This document shows, one piece after another, positions 27,367-37,252 of a DNA stretch of 64,000 nucleotides. Position 1 is the stretch's first letter, and each line of letters starts with the position of its first letter. The stretch comes from Gammaproteobacteria bacterium. GTDB taxonomy: Bacteria; Pseudomonadota; Gammaproteobacteria; Steroidobacterales; Woeseiaceae. The position numbers and the translations under genes are program-made. The stretch spans positions 1 to 64,000 of the forward strand of contig JAOTYE010000012.1 of assembly GCA_029862045.1 (NCBI GenBank), given 5' to 3'. Below the pieces are notes generated by a model. That model saw only the letters and a program-made list of their open reading frames with translations. It had not been told where the DNA came from and did not search any database.

Positions 27367-29739
27367 TCAGTCCGTGGCCGGCAGCAAGGTCAGCTTATGT
27401 CGTGTCTCACCCGGCAAAAACGGACTGGATCGACCGTGCACCCAGTCATCATGACCACGGCGATAAAAATCCGACAATGGGTGGCCGCTTTGCCCGGTCG
27501 GCATGTGCATCAGACTGTTCGCTTCATCGCCCGGGGACACCGAAAAATGTTGCGAGGCGCCGAAATTCGGTGTCTGCGCTTTTGGCAGATCGGCGTCGCC
27601 AGCCAACGGTTCGCGCGGCATATCCAGATATTTGGCGAGCATCGGCACGGCACGGCTGAGCGGATGCTCGATCAGCGCCGTGTTGCGCTCGCCCCAGCTT
27701 CGATCGGCAAGCGGGCCATCGTAATTGTCGTCGAAGTAGCGGATGTTCTCTCGCACCGCCTCGACCATGAACTCCTGCCAGCTATCGTAGTCAGCCGGCA
27801 AGAAGTGCTCGGGCCGCTCGGTTACGAGAGACCAGAGCGACGCTTCGAACTGGTTACTGATGCGCAATTTCACCTCATCAACGTATTCCTCTCGCACCGG
27901 TGTCATTAGCGCATGGAAGACTCGCGCCTGAACCTCGAGTCGGAACGCACGCACCAGGCGGTAGCCGACCGATTCGGGCACTGCGCGCGGAATCCAGTCT
28001 TCGACAAGGCGCCGGTACTCCGCAAGTCGTTCATCGCCAGCCGTCGTCTCCGCATCCAGCACATCGAGCAACAGGTCGCGCCAGCGGGTCAGGAAGAGCG
28101 CTCGATCGTCGATTTGAATAGCCAGCATGTCGGTCGGCGCGAATGTGTCTTGCTCGAACAATGCGTCACGAATCTGCAGTGCCCTGGCGCCAAATTCATA
28201 GCCACTGTCGCCGATGACATCCAGCGCCTCCCCGTCGGCGACGCGCGCGTTGGCCGACCATATGCGCCCACTTGCGGGATTGACGATGCGAGGGTAATGC
28301 TTCGCATCGACCCAGCCGGTCCAGCCCGCCGATTCGCTCCAGTCCGCTGGACGCAGCGGATCAAAATCAGACCGTAGCGGAATCTTTCCGGTTATCGTCC
28401 ATGCGATGTTGCCGACCGAATCGCCGGTTACAAAATTCTGCGGCGGTATACCCATCCCATTCGCGATATCGAGCGCCGCAAATACCGAATCTGCATTCTC
28501 CAGATCGATGATTTGCAGATTGATGGCATCGCTTTCGTGTGCAATCCAGCTAACTGCGATTTCACCCGCGGGGTAATCGGCACCCTCGTCTACCGGCCCC
28601 CAGATCGTCTCGCGAATTGTGACGTCGACCGGATCCGCTCCCTTGACGTTGATGCGCTCCCGATGTTCGGCAAAGGCAACATCGCCTGTTGGCGTTTTGT
28701 AAGTTCCTGGTTCCGCTCCCGGACGCAGAATCACGGCGTCTGACCAGTCTCCGTAACTGTTGGTGTAGCCCCAGGCGACTTTCGTATTGCTGCCCGCAAC
28801 AACGAACGGTGTCCCGGGCAAGGTAACGCCAGTAACATCTCGTGGCCTGTCGCCGTCTACAACGAGCCGGGCCTGATAATAGATATTCGGCGCCTGCAGT
28901 CCGAGATGCATGTCGTTTGATACGATAGCGCGCCCCGTACTCGTCAGCGCACCGCTTACCGCCCAGTTATTGCTGCCATTGAGCATTCGCTTGCCGCGCT
29001 CTTGTGACGGTGGGGCGGTATCCGGTATGTCTCTGATCGACACGACATCGGCAGCCGGCACAGGCGCAACACCACGCGCCTCGCCCATTAACGGTGCATC
29101 CCACGGCGTGCCCTGCGGGTACATCCAGGCATACAAGTCCTGCGGCAGGAGGCGATGCGCGAGTCCACGTTGCACGTCTCCGGTGGCGCGCTCGTCGTTG
29201 AGATTAATGAACATCGTAAATACGACCAGCACCGAATCCTCGGGCAACCAGGGTTCCGGCTCGACACGCAGCAGGTAGTACTCGAATGGTTTCGCGGAGA
29301 GACTGGCAACGCCCGCATTGACCCCTTCTGCGTAGCGCTCGACCAGCGCTGCCTCGGATTCCGGCAACTTGGCCAGCCCCGCTTGCGCGCGGCTGCGGAA
29401 GCGATGAAAGCGAAAGCGCTTATCAGCATCGATCGTCAAGCCGCCAAATAGCTCCGACAATTCGCCCGCCGAGTGACGACGTATCAGGTCCATCTGAAAA
29501 AAGCGGTCCTGCCCGTGTGCAAAACCGGTAGCGAACGCAAGATCCCCACGGGTGCTCGCGGTAATCGTCGGGATTCCTTCGCCATCCCTTTCGATCGTCA
29601 CGCCTGCGGAGAGCCCATCGAGCGTAAGCTCACCTTCGATGTCCGGCAGACTGGCGCGAAGCGTAAGCCATGCGAGCCCAATGACGAGAGCCGCCGCAAC
29701 AACGATACCTCCGGCGAGGCGTAAGAACCATCGTTGCAT
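27367..29739 (-). CDS. Penicillin acylase family amidase
   Basis: This 790-residue Ntn hydrolase precursor has an N-terminal hydrophobic anchor or signal (residues 9-28), an alpha chain, a spacer, and a beta chain that begins at the autocatalytic nucleophile Ser256 in the motif NGSNNWAVSG. The family cleaves amide bonds of penicillins, acyl-homoserine lactones or related N-acyl compounds in the periplasm; the actual substrate cannot be read from sequence. FGASQHFSVSPGD near the C-terminus is typical. It lies 6 bp downstream of pyk on the same strand. Confidence 0.92.
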   Translation of the reverse strand: MQRWFLRLAGGIVVAAALVIGLAWLTLRASLPDIEGELTLDGLSAGVTIERDGEGIPTITASTRGDLAFATGFAHGQDRFFQMDLIRRHSAGELSELFGGLTIDADKRFRFHRFRSRAQAGLAKLPESEAALVERYAEGVNAGVASLSAKPFEYYLLRVEPEPWLPEDSVLVVFTMFINLNDERATGDVQRGLAHRLLPQDLYAWMYPQGTPWDAPLMGEARGVAPVPAADVVSIRDIPDTAPPSQERGKRMLNGSNNWAVSGALTSTGRAIVSNDMHLGLQAPNIYYQARLVVDGDRPRDVTGVTLPGTPFVVAGSNTKVAWGYTNSYGDWSDAVILRPGAEPGTYKTPTGDVAFAEHRERINVKGADPVDVTIRETIWGPVDEGADYPAGEIAVSWIAHESDAINLQIIDLENADSVFAALDIANGMGIPPQNFVTGDSVGNIAWTITGKIPLRSDFDPLRPADWSESAGWTGWVDAKHYPRIVNPASGRIWSANARVADGEALDVIGDSGYEFGARALQIRDALFEQDTFAPTDMLAIQIDDRALFLTRWRDLLLDVLDAETTAGDERLAEYRRLVEDWIPRAVPESVGYRLVRAFRLEVQARVFHALMTPVREEYVDEVKLRISNQFEASLWSLVTERPEHFLPADYDSWQEFMVEAVRENIRYFDDNYDGPLADRSWGERNTALIEHPLSRAVPMLAKYLDMPREPLAGDADLPKAQTPNFGASQHFSVSPGDEANSLMHMPTGQSGHPLSDFYRRGHDDWVHGRSSPFLPGETRHKLTLLPATD

Positions 29740-29745
29740 AGTCCG

Positions 29746-31182
29746 CTACTCGGAGTCCTTGACCTCGAGAATCATCATCGAATTGGTGCTGCCGGAAACA
29801 CCTTGCAGGTCGCCCTTTGTGAATATGACGAGGTCGTCAACTTCTACCAGCTTATTGCTCAACAGCGTCTTGAAAATATCGGCATACAATCGCTCGCGAT
29901 CCGAGCCCTCAATTTCGAACGCCACCGGGTAAACGCCGCGATACAGCGCGACGCGACGACTCGTCGCGGCATACGGTGTAAACGCGTAGATCGGAATATC
30001 GGAGCGAATTCGCGACATCCACCTTGTCGTGGAACCGGATTCCGTTAATGCAATGATGGCCTTGACGGCCAGATGATTGGCGGTGTACATCACCGCCATA
30101 GCGATCGCTTCGTCGACCCCCTCGAAGTAGTCGCCCAACCGATGCCGCGTACTGCCATGCGGCAATGGGTACTTCTCGGCTCCGGTGCAGACCTCGTCCA
30201 TCGCCCGTATCGCTTTGACCGGATATTTACCGACAGCCGTCTCGCCAGACAGCATCACAGCGTCCGTGCCATCCATCACAGCATTGGAAACATCCGACAC
30301 TTCCGCACGCGTTGGAATCGGATGTTGAATCATCGATTCCATCATCTGCGTCGCCGTAATTACGATTTTGCTACCCTTGCGGGTCTTGCGGATCAGGCTT
30401 TTTTGTATGCCGGTCAGCTCGGCATAGCCCATTTCCACGCCAAGATCGCCGCGCGCCACCATGATCACATCGGCAGCATCGACGATCGAGTCCATGTCCA
30501 ATACAGCTTCGGTACGCTCGATCTTGGCGACGATCAGTCCTTTTCCGCCCGCTTCTTCAAACAAGCGGCGCGCTTCAATTACGTCAGCTCCGCTACGAAC
30601 AAAAGAAACAGCGAGAAAATCCATTTCGAGTTCGGCCGCCAGCTTGATGTTTTCCCGGTCAATGTCCGTCAGTGCCGTGGCGGAAAGGCCACCGCCCTTT
30701 TTGTTGATCCCTTTGTGATCTGAAATGATGCCGCCGGTGATGACCGTGGTATGAATTCGCGTGCCCTCGACGCGTTGGACTTCGAGCGCGATCATGCCGT
30801 CGTTCAACAACAGAATGTCGCCGGCAACGACGTCTTGATGCAGAGAATCAAGCGCAACGCCGACACCCTCCTCGGTTCCGTCTTCGTAGCCCAGGGTGCT
30901 GTCGAGATAGAATGCCGCACCATCGGACAACTCGACGCTGTGCTCCTTGAAGCGCCTGACGCGAATTTTCGGACCCTGCAGGTCGCCCATCAAGCCCACA
31001 TCGCGGCCACATTCTTTGGCAACCGAACGCAATTTTTCGGCGCGACGGCGATGCTCTTCGGCATCACCATGGGAAAAATTGAGCCGCGCGACATCAAGGC
31101 CAGCCCTGATCATGCGGCGTAGTACTTTCTCCACATCGGTTGCCGGGCCAAGTGTCGCGACTATCTTTGTCCGTCTTTGCAT
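29746..31182 (-). CDS. pyk: Pyruvate kinase
   Basis: Pyruvate kinase makes pyruvate and ATP from PEP and ADP. The 478-residue enzyme has RRTKIVATLGPAT at the start, LNFSHG, the KIERTEAVLDMDSIVD segment, the metal site MVARGDLGVEMGYAEL, the ATQMMESM helix, and a C-terminal regulatory domain. The length and motifs suit the PykA-like group of proteobacteria. It is separated from pgk-gap-tkt by one oppositely oriented gene. Confidence 0.97.
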   Translation of the reverse strand: MQRRTKIVATLGPATDVEKVLRRMIRAGLDVARLNFSHGDAEEHRRRAEKLRSVAKECGRDVGLMGDLQGPKIRVRRFKEHSVELSDGAAFYLDSTLGYEDGTEEGVGVALDSLHQDVVAGDILLLNDGMIALEVQRVEGTRIHTTVITGGIISDHKGINKKGGGLSATALTDIDRENIKLAAELEMDFLAVSFVRSGADVIEARRLFEEAGGKGLIVAKIERTEAVLDMDSIVDAADVIMVARGDLGVEMGYAELTGIQKSLIRKTRKGSKIVITATQMMESMIQHPIPTRAEVSDVSNAVMDGTDAVMLSGETAVGKYPVKAIRAMDEVCTGAEKYPLPHGSTRHRLGDYFEGVDEAIAMAVMYTANHLAVKAIIALTESGSTTRWMSRIRSDIPIYAFTPYAATSRRVALYRGVYPVAFEIEGSDRERLYADIFKTLLSNKLVEVDDLVIFTKGDLQGVSGSTNSMMILEVKDSE

Positions 31183-31301
31183 GGCGGCGATTATTGCACA
31201 GGCGGAAAGATATCGCTGTCATGACCTCAGGAAGGTAGCTTCAAGTTGCCACATATAGACGATATGCTGCCCGCACCAACCCTGAGTCTCTGTTTTTGAT
31301 T

Positions 31302-32669
31302 ATGGATCGACGTCGTTTCCTGCATCTTCTGGCGATTGCTGCGTCAAGCCCGGCGCTGTCGGTAACCTGTCGCGCTGACGACCCGAAGATCGGTCCGCTG
31401 CGTCCGGATCCCGATCAAATCCTGGACCTGCCGGAGGGCTATCAGTACAAAACGGTATCGCGGGCCGGCGACATGATGAGCGATGGTTTTCGCGTACCGA
31501 ATGCTCACGACGGCATGGCTGCTTTTCCTGCCGACAACGGTTGCATTATTCTGGTTTGCAACCATGAGATTCAGCCCGCCTTCTTTAAACGTGGCGCGTT
31601 CGGCGATTCGTATGCAACGCTCCCGCAAGCCGTTAAAGACAATATTTACGATCAAGGTGGTGGCAGGACGCCTGGCGTCGGCGGCACGACCACAACCGTG
31701 TACAACCCGCAGACCGGCCAGACTGAGAAACAACACCTGAGCCTCGCCGGCACCGAACTCAACTGCGCGGGCGGGCCGACGCCCTGGGGCAGCTGGTTGA
31801 GCTGCGAAGAGTGTTTTGAGTTACCTGGCACGGGCTGGAGCGCGGGACAGATCGTGCGGCGGGAACAACCCCATGGCTACGTTTTTGAAGTTCCCGCGCA
31901 CCACGATGGCCTGGTCGAACCGGTCCCGATCAAGGCAATGGGCAGATTCGAACATGAAGCGGCGGCCGTCCATGCGTCAACAGGCATCGTCTACATGACC
32001 GAGGACCGGCACCATTCCTTGTTCTATCGCTACATCCCCAACGTTCCCGGCAAGCTTCACGAGGGCGGCAAGTTGCAGGCGCTTGCGATTGATAAACAGC
32101 CATCGTTCATGACGCATAACTGGTCGCGCGAACCGCAGATGATTCCTGGTGAGTCAATGGCAAGCGGATGGCTCGACCTCGACGATGTCGAGCCACTAAA
32201 GAACGACTTGCGTCTGCGCGGAGCGACGATGGGTGCTGCAACGTTTGCCCGCGGCGAAGGGCTGTGCGTGGCCGGTGACGAATTCGTGTTTACGTGCACG
32301 ATCGGTGGTCCGGCACGCCTTGGCCAGATCTTCTCGTACCGGCCGAGCCCACAGGAAGGACGGCCTGGAGAACGTAGCGCCCCGGGACAGTTGAAATTAA
32401 TCGCCGAGGCCTCACACGAATCAATATTGCGCAATGCCGATAACCTGACGATGGCGCCGTGGGGTGACCTGATCGTTTGTGAAGACACGTCGAGCAATTG
32501 TGGCCTGGTCGGAATTCGACCTGACGGCAGTCAATACCAGTTGGCAGATAATGCCCACACGACATCCGAACTCGCTGGCGTATGCTTCTCGCCGGACGGC
32601 AAGACGCTGTTCGTTAATATTCAGTATCCGGGCATGACCGTGGCGATAACCGGACCGTTTCCTGCCTGA
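31302..32669 (+). CDS. PhoX-like (DUF839) protein with Tat signal
   Basis: The protein of about 455 residues begins with a twin-arginine signal (MDRRRFLHLLAIAASSPALS) and so is expected to fold in the cytoplasm before export. The rest resembles the DUF839/PhoX beta-propeller family: VPNAHDGMAAFP, CNHEI, CAGGPTPWGSWLSCEE, and late GVCFSPDGKTLFVNIQYPG. PhoX enzymes are calcium- and iron-dependent alkaline phosphatases, but the family includes proteins without shown activity. The ATG at 31302 lacks a clear ribosome binding site. It is transcribed against the flanking glycolytic genes. Confidence 0.85.
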   Translation: MDRRRFLHLLAIAASSPALSVTCRADDPKIGPLRPDPDQILDLPEGYQYKTVSRAGDMMSDGFRVPNAHDGMAAFPADNGCIILVCNHEIQPAFFKRGAFGDSYATLPQAVKDNIYDQGGGRTPGVGGTTTTVYNPQTGQTEKQHLSLAGTELNCAGGPTPWGSWLSCEECFELPGTGWSAGQIVRREQPHGYVFEVPAHHDGLVEPVPIKAMGRFEHEAAAVHASTGIVYMTEDRHHSLFYRYIPNVPGKLHEGGKLQALAIDKQPSFMTHNWSREPQMIPGESMASGWLDLDDVEPLKNDLRLRGATMGAATFARGEGLCVAGDEFVFTCTIGGPARLGQIFSYRPSPQEGRPGERSAPGQLKLIAEASHESILRNADNLTMAPWGDLIVCEDTSSNCGLVGIRPDGSQYQLADNAHTTSELAGVCFSPDGKTLFVNIQYPGMTVAITGPFPA

Positions 32670-32670
32670 A

Positions 32671-32767
32671 CCAACAGGGCCTGCGGGCGGGATGTTTATC
32701 GACTGAAGTAAAGCGCAGCGCAGCGAGCCATGAGGGAGATAAATGTCACGGTCGCAGGACCTGTTGG
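32671..32767 (+). repeat. Palindromic element copy C, overlapping the pgk 3' end
   Basis: Arms 32671-32700 and 32738-32767 pair at 24 of 30 positions, several mismatches being G-T wobbles. The loop contains GAAGTAAAGCGCAGCG and AGCGAGCCATGA. The left arm starts one base after the PhoX-like stop. The right arm contains the last seven codons and the stop of pgk, so the element supplies coding sequence. Confidence 0.85.
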
Positions 32768-33936
32768 GCAGCACGTCGTTCCAGTATTTCCACAGCCGGT
32801 AGAGTTTTGCCTTCGACGAACTCCAGGAACGCACCGCCGCCAGTTGAGATGTAGGAAATCCGATCGGCGACGCCGTATTTATCGATGGCGGCGAGCGTGT
32901 CACCGCCGCCTGCTACTGAAAATGCCCCACTCTCGGCGATGGCCTCGGCGAGCGCTTTGGTTCCGCCGCCGAACGCATCGAACTCGAACACACCGACCGG
33001 GCCATTCCAGATGATCGTGCCCGCACTCTTGAGGATCTCGGCAAAGCGCCGCGCTGTCTCGGGGCCAATATCGAGAATCAATTCATCATCCGCGACTGCG
33101 TCGACAGTCTTCGTCACTGGCGCAGCATCGGCGGAGAAATCCGTTGCCACAACCACGTCGGTCGGCACCGGAATATCGGCACGATCCTCTTCATCGGCAG
33201 CCAGCTCGCGTGCTGTATCCAACATATCGGATTCATAGAGTGACTTGCCGACATTGTTACCGGCCGCCGCGATAAACGTGTTCGCGATGCCGCCACCGAC
33301 AATCAGGCTGTCGACCAGTCCGGCCAGCGCGCCGAGAACAGTCAGCTTGGTGGACACTTTGGAACCGCCCACGATTGCAACGAACGGGCGAGCGGGATCC
33401 GTCAGCGCCTTGCCGAGTGCGTCGAGTTCTGCCACGAGCAAAGGTCCGGCGCAGGCAACTGGCGCATACTCTGCGACACCGTAGGTACTGGCCTGCGCTC
33501 GATGCGCCGTGCCAAAGGCGTCCATGACAAAGACATCACAAAGCGCGGCCATTTTTCGTGCCAGCGATTCGTCAGAGGATTTCTCACCCGCGAGAAAACG
33601 GACGTTTTCGAGCAGCACGACATTGCCCGGCTCGACGTCGACGCCGTCAATCCAGTCGCTAACCAGGGGCACGTCGATGCCAGGCATCTTTGAGAGATGA
33701 TCGGCGACCGGCCGCAGAGAATACTGACCGTCCGGCTCACCTTCGGTTGGTCTGCCGAGATGCGACATGAGCATAACGGCAGCATTCGCCTCGAGCGCCG
33801 CCCGAATCGTCGGCAGCGCTGCCTGGATCCGCGCATCACTGGTCACGACCCCGTCGGAAACGGGCACGTTCAGGTCCTCACGAATCAGGACCCGCTTGCC
33901 CGACAGGTCAACGTCGGCCATTCGAATGACAGGCAT
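32746..33936 (-). CDS. pgk: Phosphoglycerate kinase
   Basis: Pgk makes ATP and 3-phosphoglycerate from 1,3-bisphosphoglycerate. The 396-residue enzyme shows [23 protein letters not shown], the nucleotide-binding [21 protein letters not shown], and the GGGDTLAAI hinge region. Only the last few residues lie within repeat element C and may differ from the family ending. It lies 24 bp downstream of gap, in the order tkt-gap-pgk. Confidence 0.98.
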   Translation of the reverse strand: MPVIRMADVDLSGKRVLIREDLNVPVSDGVVTSDARIQAALPTIRAALEANAAVMLMSHLGRPTEGEPDGQYSLRPVADHLSKMPGIDVPLVSDWIDGVDVEPGNVVLLENVRFLAGEKSSDESLARKMAALCDVFVMDAFGTAHRAQASTYGVAEYAPVACAGPLLVAELDALGKALTDPARPFVAIVGGSKVSTKLTVLGALAGLVDSLIVGGGIANTFIAAAGNNVGKSLYESDMLDTARELAADEEDRADIPVPTDVVVATDFSADAAPVTKTVDAVADDELILDIGPETARRFAEILKSAGTIIWNGPVGVFEFDAFGGGTKALAEAIAESGAFSVAGGGDTLAAIDKYGVADRISYISTGGGAFLEFVEGKTLPAVEILERRAAQQVLRP

Positions 33937-33960
33937 AACGATGTCGCTGGTCTCGGCGGA

Positions 33961-34974
33961 TTATTTCGCGTTGTACAGCGCGATCGTCGTGTCAAGCATG
34001 CGATTCGAGAAGCCCCATTCGTTGTCATACCAGGCGCAGACCTTGACGAGTGTGCCCTCCATAACCTTCGTCAGCCCGGCGTCGTAGGTCGAGGATGCCG
34101 GGTCATGATTGAAGTCGATCGAGACAAGCGGTTCATCGTTGTAGGCCAACACACCTTTGAGTTCGCCTTCGCTGGCGTCCTTCATAATCGCATTTATCTC
34201 GTCAATACTGGTCTCGCGCTCCGCAACAAAGGTCAGGTCGACCGCCGACACATTGATCGTCGGTACACGCATCGAGAAACCGTCGAGACGGCCGTTCAGC
34301 TCGGGCAGCACCAGGCCAACGGCCGCGGCCGCACCGGTCTTGGTCGGGATTTGCGACATCGTCGCCGAACGTGCACGGCGCAGGTCACTGTGGAAGACGT
34401 CAGTCAGCACCTGATCGTTCGTGTAGGCGTGAATCGTTGTCATGATGCCGTGCTTGACACCAATCACTTCGTGCAAGGGCTTGACGAGTGGCGCAAGGCA
34501 GTTCGTCGTGCAGGACGCGTTGGAGATGATCGTGTCGCTCGCTTTCAGAACGTCATGATTGACACCGTAGACGATCGTCGCGTCGATATCCTTGCCACCT
34601 GGTGCCGAGATGATGACTTTTTTCGCGCCCGCCTCGATATGCTTGCCGGCTGTTTCACGGGTACGGAAAAACCCGGTGCACTCGAGTACCACCTCCACAC
34701 CAAGCTCGGCCCAGGGCAGTTTCGCCGGGTCTCGTTCCGCCAGGACCCGAATACGATCGCCGTTGACGACCATGTAATCACCATCGACCTCGATGGTTCC
34801 CGGAAACCGCCCATGCGCCGTGTCGCGACGCGTCAGATGCGCATTCGTATTCGCGTCGCCCAGATCATTTACGGCAACAACCTCGATTTCCGAACGCATA
34901 CCGCCTTCGTACAGCGCTCGCACCATGTTGCGACCTATCCGGCCGTAGCCGTTAATACCAACCTTGATCGTCAT
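33961..34974 (-). CDS. gap: Glyceraldehyde-3-phosphate dehydrogenase
   Basis: GAPDH oxidises glyceraldehyde 3-phosphate with NAD and phosphate. The 337-residue enzyme starts [20 protein letters not shown], with the catalytic cysteine in [13 protein letters not shown]. The start at 34974 is supported by an AGGAG box 7-11 bp upstream and by the Rossmann motif at the extreme N-terminus; a reading from 35127 adds 51 residues that overlap tkt and has no family support. Confidence 0.98.
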   Translation of the reverse strand: MTIKVGINGYGRIGRNMVRALYEGGMRSEIEVVAVNDLGDANTNAHLTRRDTAHGRFPGTIEVDGDYMVVNGDRIRVLAERDPAKLPWAELGVEVVLECTGFFRTRETAGKHIEAGAKKVIISAPGGKDIDATIVYGVNHDVLKASDTIISNASCTTNCLAPLVKPLHEVIGVKHGIMTTIHAYTNDQVLTDVFHSDLRRARSATMSQIPTKTGAAAAVGLVLPELNGRLDGFSMRVPTINVSAVDLTFVAERETSIDEINAIMKDASEGELKGVLAYNDEPLVSIDFNHDPASSTYDAGLTKVMEGTLVKVCAWYDNEWGFSNRMLDTTIALYNAK

Positions 34975-34988
34975 TACTATCTCCTGAA

Positions 34989-37010
34989 TTAGAGTGTTTC
35001 TTTGGCAATCGCCACGACGTTGTCCGTCGAGAAGCCAAAGTGTGCAAAAAGTTCGCCCGCAGGCGCGGACTCGCCGAAGCGATTCAAACCGATAACGCGA
35101 CCTTGCGGTCCGACATAACGCCACCAACCCTCGGTGACACCTGCCTCAATGGCAACGCGCGCCGTTAGTGCGCCTGGCAGCACCTGTTCACGATAAGCCT
35201 CGTCCTGCGCATCAAAAAGATCGGTGCACGGCATCGAGACGACGCGTGCGTTGATGCCATCAGCGGCCAACACATCGGCTGCCGAGACAGCCAGCGCAAC
35301 CTCGGAACCGGTCGCGATAAGAATAAGGTCAGGCGAACCGTCGCCGTCCCGCAACACGTATCCACCACGCGCGATCGCCGCAATCTGCTCCGCACTGCGA
35401 GTCTGATGCGGCAACCCCTGACGTGTTAGCACCAGACTGGTTGGGCCGTCGCGGCGCTCGATGGCGTCACGCCATGCCACAGCCGTCTCGACAGTATCGC
35501 AGGTTCGCCAGACACGCATGTTCGGCATGATTCTGAGCGATGCCGTGTGTTCCACAGGTTGGTGGGTCGGTCCGTCTTCGCCGAGACCGATCGAATCGTG
35601 CGTGTACACGAAAATATTTTGCGCTTTCATCAACGCAGCCATGCGCAGCGCATTGCGCGCGTAATCCGAAAACGTCAGGAATGTCCCCGAGTACGGAATA
35701 ACGCCGCCGTGCAGGGACATGCCATTGCACATCGCTGCCATGCCAAACTCACGAACACCGAAGTAAATGTAGTTACCCGATGCGTCCGCAGCCGTAATCG
35801 TGGTCGAGCCGGCATGTTTGGTCAGATTCGAACCGGTCAGATCCGCCGAACCACCGGCAAGTTCAGGCAGTGCGGGCGCGAATGCGTTGAGCGCAACCAG
35901 CGATGCCTTGCGCGTGGCCATGTTCTCACCGGCCGCGTCGATCTTGGCAATCGCCTGGTCTGCGAACTCGTCCCAGTTGTCCGGCAGTGCACGGTTCATG
36001 CGGCGCATGAATTCTGCCGCCAAATCCGGATATTTCGCCTCGTAAGCCGCAAATACGTTGCGCCACTCGTGTTCCAGTGACGCGCCGCGAGTCTTGCCAT
36101 CCCAGGCCGCAGCTATTTCTGCCGGTATTTCAAACGGCGCTGCATCCCAGCCCAGTTCCTTGCGGGCAGCGGCTATTTCTTCGTCACCGAGTGGTGCACC
36201 GTGAGTGGACGCAGTGCCTTGCTTGTTGGGTGCGCCGAAGCCGATGACTGTCTTGCAACAAATCAGAGACGGCCGATCCGTCGCCGCCAGCGCCTTATCG
36301 ATTGCCGCAGCTATTGCAGCGCTGTCGTGTCCATCGACGCCAGCAATCACCTGCCAGCCATAGGCCTCAAATCGTTGCTTCGTGTTGTCGGTAAACCAGC
36401 CGCCGACTTCACCATCGATCGAGATGTTGTTGTCGTCGTAGACCGCGATGAGCTTGCCGAGCTTCAAGGTGCCAGCCAGCGAACACGCTTCGTGGGAGAT
36501 GCCTTCCATCAGGCAACCATCGCCAAGGAACACCCAGGTCTTGTGGTCGACGATGTCCAGCCCTGGTTGATTGAACTGGGCTGCGAGCATTTTCTCGGTC
36601 AGCGCCATGCCAACCGCATTGGTGATGCCCTGCCCCAACGGCCCGGTCGTCGTCTCAATCGACAGATCGGGCTCGTATTCGGGGTGCCCGGCCGTCCGCG
36701 AGCCAAGTTGGCGGAAGTTTCGGAGCTCGTCGATCGACAGGTCGTAGCCAGTCAGGTGCAACAGGCTGTAAAGCAGCATCGAGGCGTGGCCATTCGACAA
36801 CACAAAGCGGTCGCGGTCGACCCAATGCGCATTGCCCGGGTTATGTTGCAGATAGTCATTCCATAGCACTTCGGCAATGTCGGCCATGCCCATCGGTGCC
36901 CCGGGGTGACCCGAGTTGGCGGCCTGTACCGCGTCCATGGATAGCGCCCTTACGGCGTTCGCGAGATCTCGCCGCGCAGGCTGCCCGGCCGGCTGTGCTT
37001 GTTGTGACAT
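34989..37010 (-). CDS. tkt: Transketolase
   Basis: This thiamine-diphosphate enzyme of the pentose phosphate pathway has 673 residues. Visible motifs are [44 protein letters not shown], the ThDP/Mg site [12 protein letters not shown]...YDDNNIS, and [11 protein letters not shown]. It leads a tkt-gap-pgk run on the minus strand with a 14-bp gap to gap. Confidence 0.98.
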   Translation of the reverse strand: MSQQAQPAGQPARRDLANAVRALSMDAVQAANSGHPGAPMGMADIAEVLWNDYLQHNPGNAHWVDRDRFVLSNGHASMLLYSLLHLTGYDLSIDELRNFRQLGSRTAGHPEYEPDLSIETTTGPLGQGITNAVGMALTEKMLAAQFNQPGLDIVDHKTWVFLGDGCLMEGISHEACSLAGTLKLGKLIAVYDDNNISIDGEVGGWFTDNTKQRFEAYGWQVIAGVDGHDSAAIAAAIDKALAATDRPSLICCKTVIGFGAPNKQGTASTHGAPLGDEEIAAARKELGWDAAPFEIPAEIAAAWDGKTRGASLEHEWRNVFAAYEAKYPDLAAEFMRRMNRALPDNWDEFADQAIAKIDAAGENMATRKASLVALNAFAPALPELAGGSADLTGSNLTKHAGSTTITAADASGNYIYFGVREFGMAAMCNGMSLHGGVIPYSGTFLTFSDYARNALRMAALMKAQNIFVYTHDSIGLGEDGPTHQPVEHTASLRIMPNMRVWRTCDTVETAVAWRDAIERRDGPTSLVLTRQGLPHQTRSAEQIAAIARGGYVLRDGDGSPDLILIATGSEVALAVSAADVLAADGINARVVSMPCTDLFDAQDEAYREQVLPGALTARVAIEAGVTEGWWRYVGPQGRVIGLNRFGESAPAGELFAHFGFSTDNVVAIAKETL

Positions 37011-37116
37011 TTCGTCTTTCTTATAGCGGCCCTGATGGCCTTATGGTGAATCGGAAGGGAATGTGCGTCTGCGAGCGGCGCATTTTCGCGGTTTTGCTGC
37101 CAAGCCGCAAGCGAAT

Positions 37117-37131
37117 GCCGATATTATCGGC
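37117..37131. promoter_or_regulatory. 15-bp palindrome in the divergent tkt-metK region
   Basis: GCCGAT-ATT-ATCGGC has perfect 6-bp arms. It lies in the 242-bp gap between the divergent tkt and metK genes, about 107 bp from the tkt start. It could be an operator, but no known regulator site was matched. Confidence 0.3.
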
Positions 37132-37212
37132 GCCGCGGATCTCCGGATATCCGTGCTTGTCACAGTTTGAGTCCCGGCACAGTGCGGATGGTGCCGGAGT
37201 CCAGCATTGCGG

Positions 37213-37218
37213 TACAAT
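37213..37218 (+). promoter_or_regulatory. Candidate -10 hexamer of metK
   Basis: TACAAT lies 34 bp before the metK ATG and would start a leader of about 28 nt with GAGAAG as ribosome binding site. The -35 region is poor. A 7-bp stem (CCGGCAC/GTGCCGG) lies just upstream and may be incidental. Confidence 0.4.
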
Positions 37219-37252
37219 CCCCCGCTTGTTTAAGCCAGCACATTGAGAAGCT

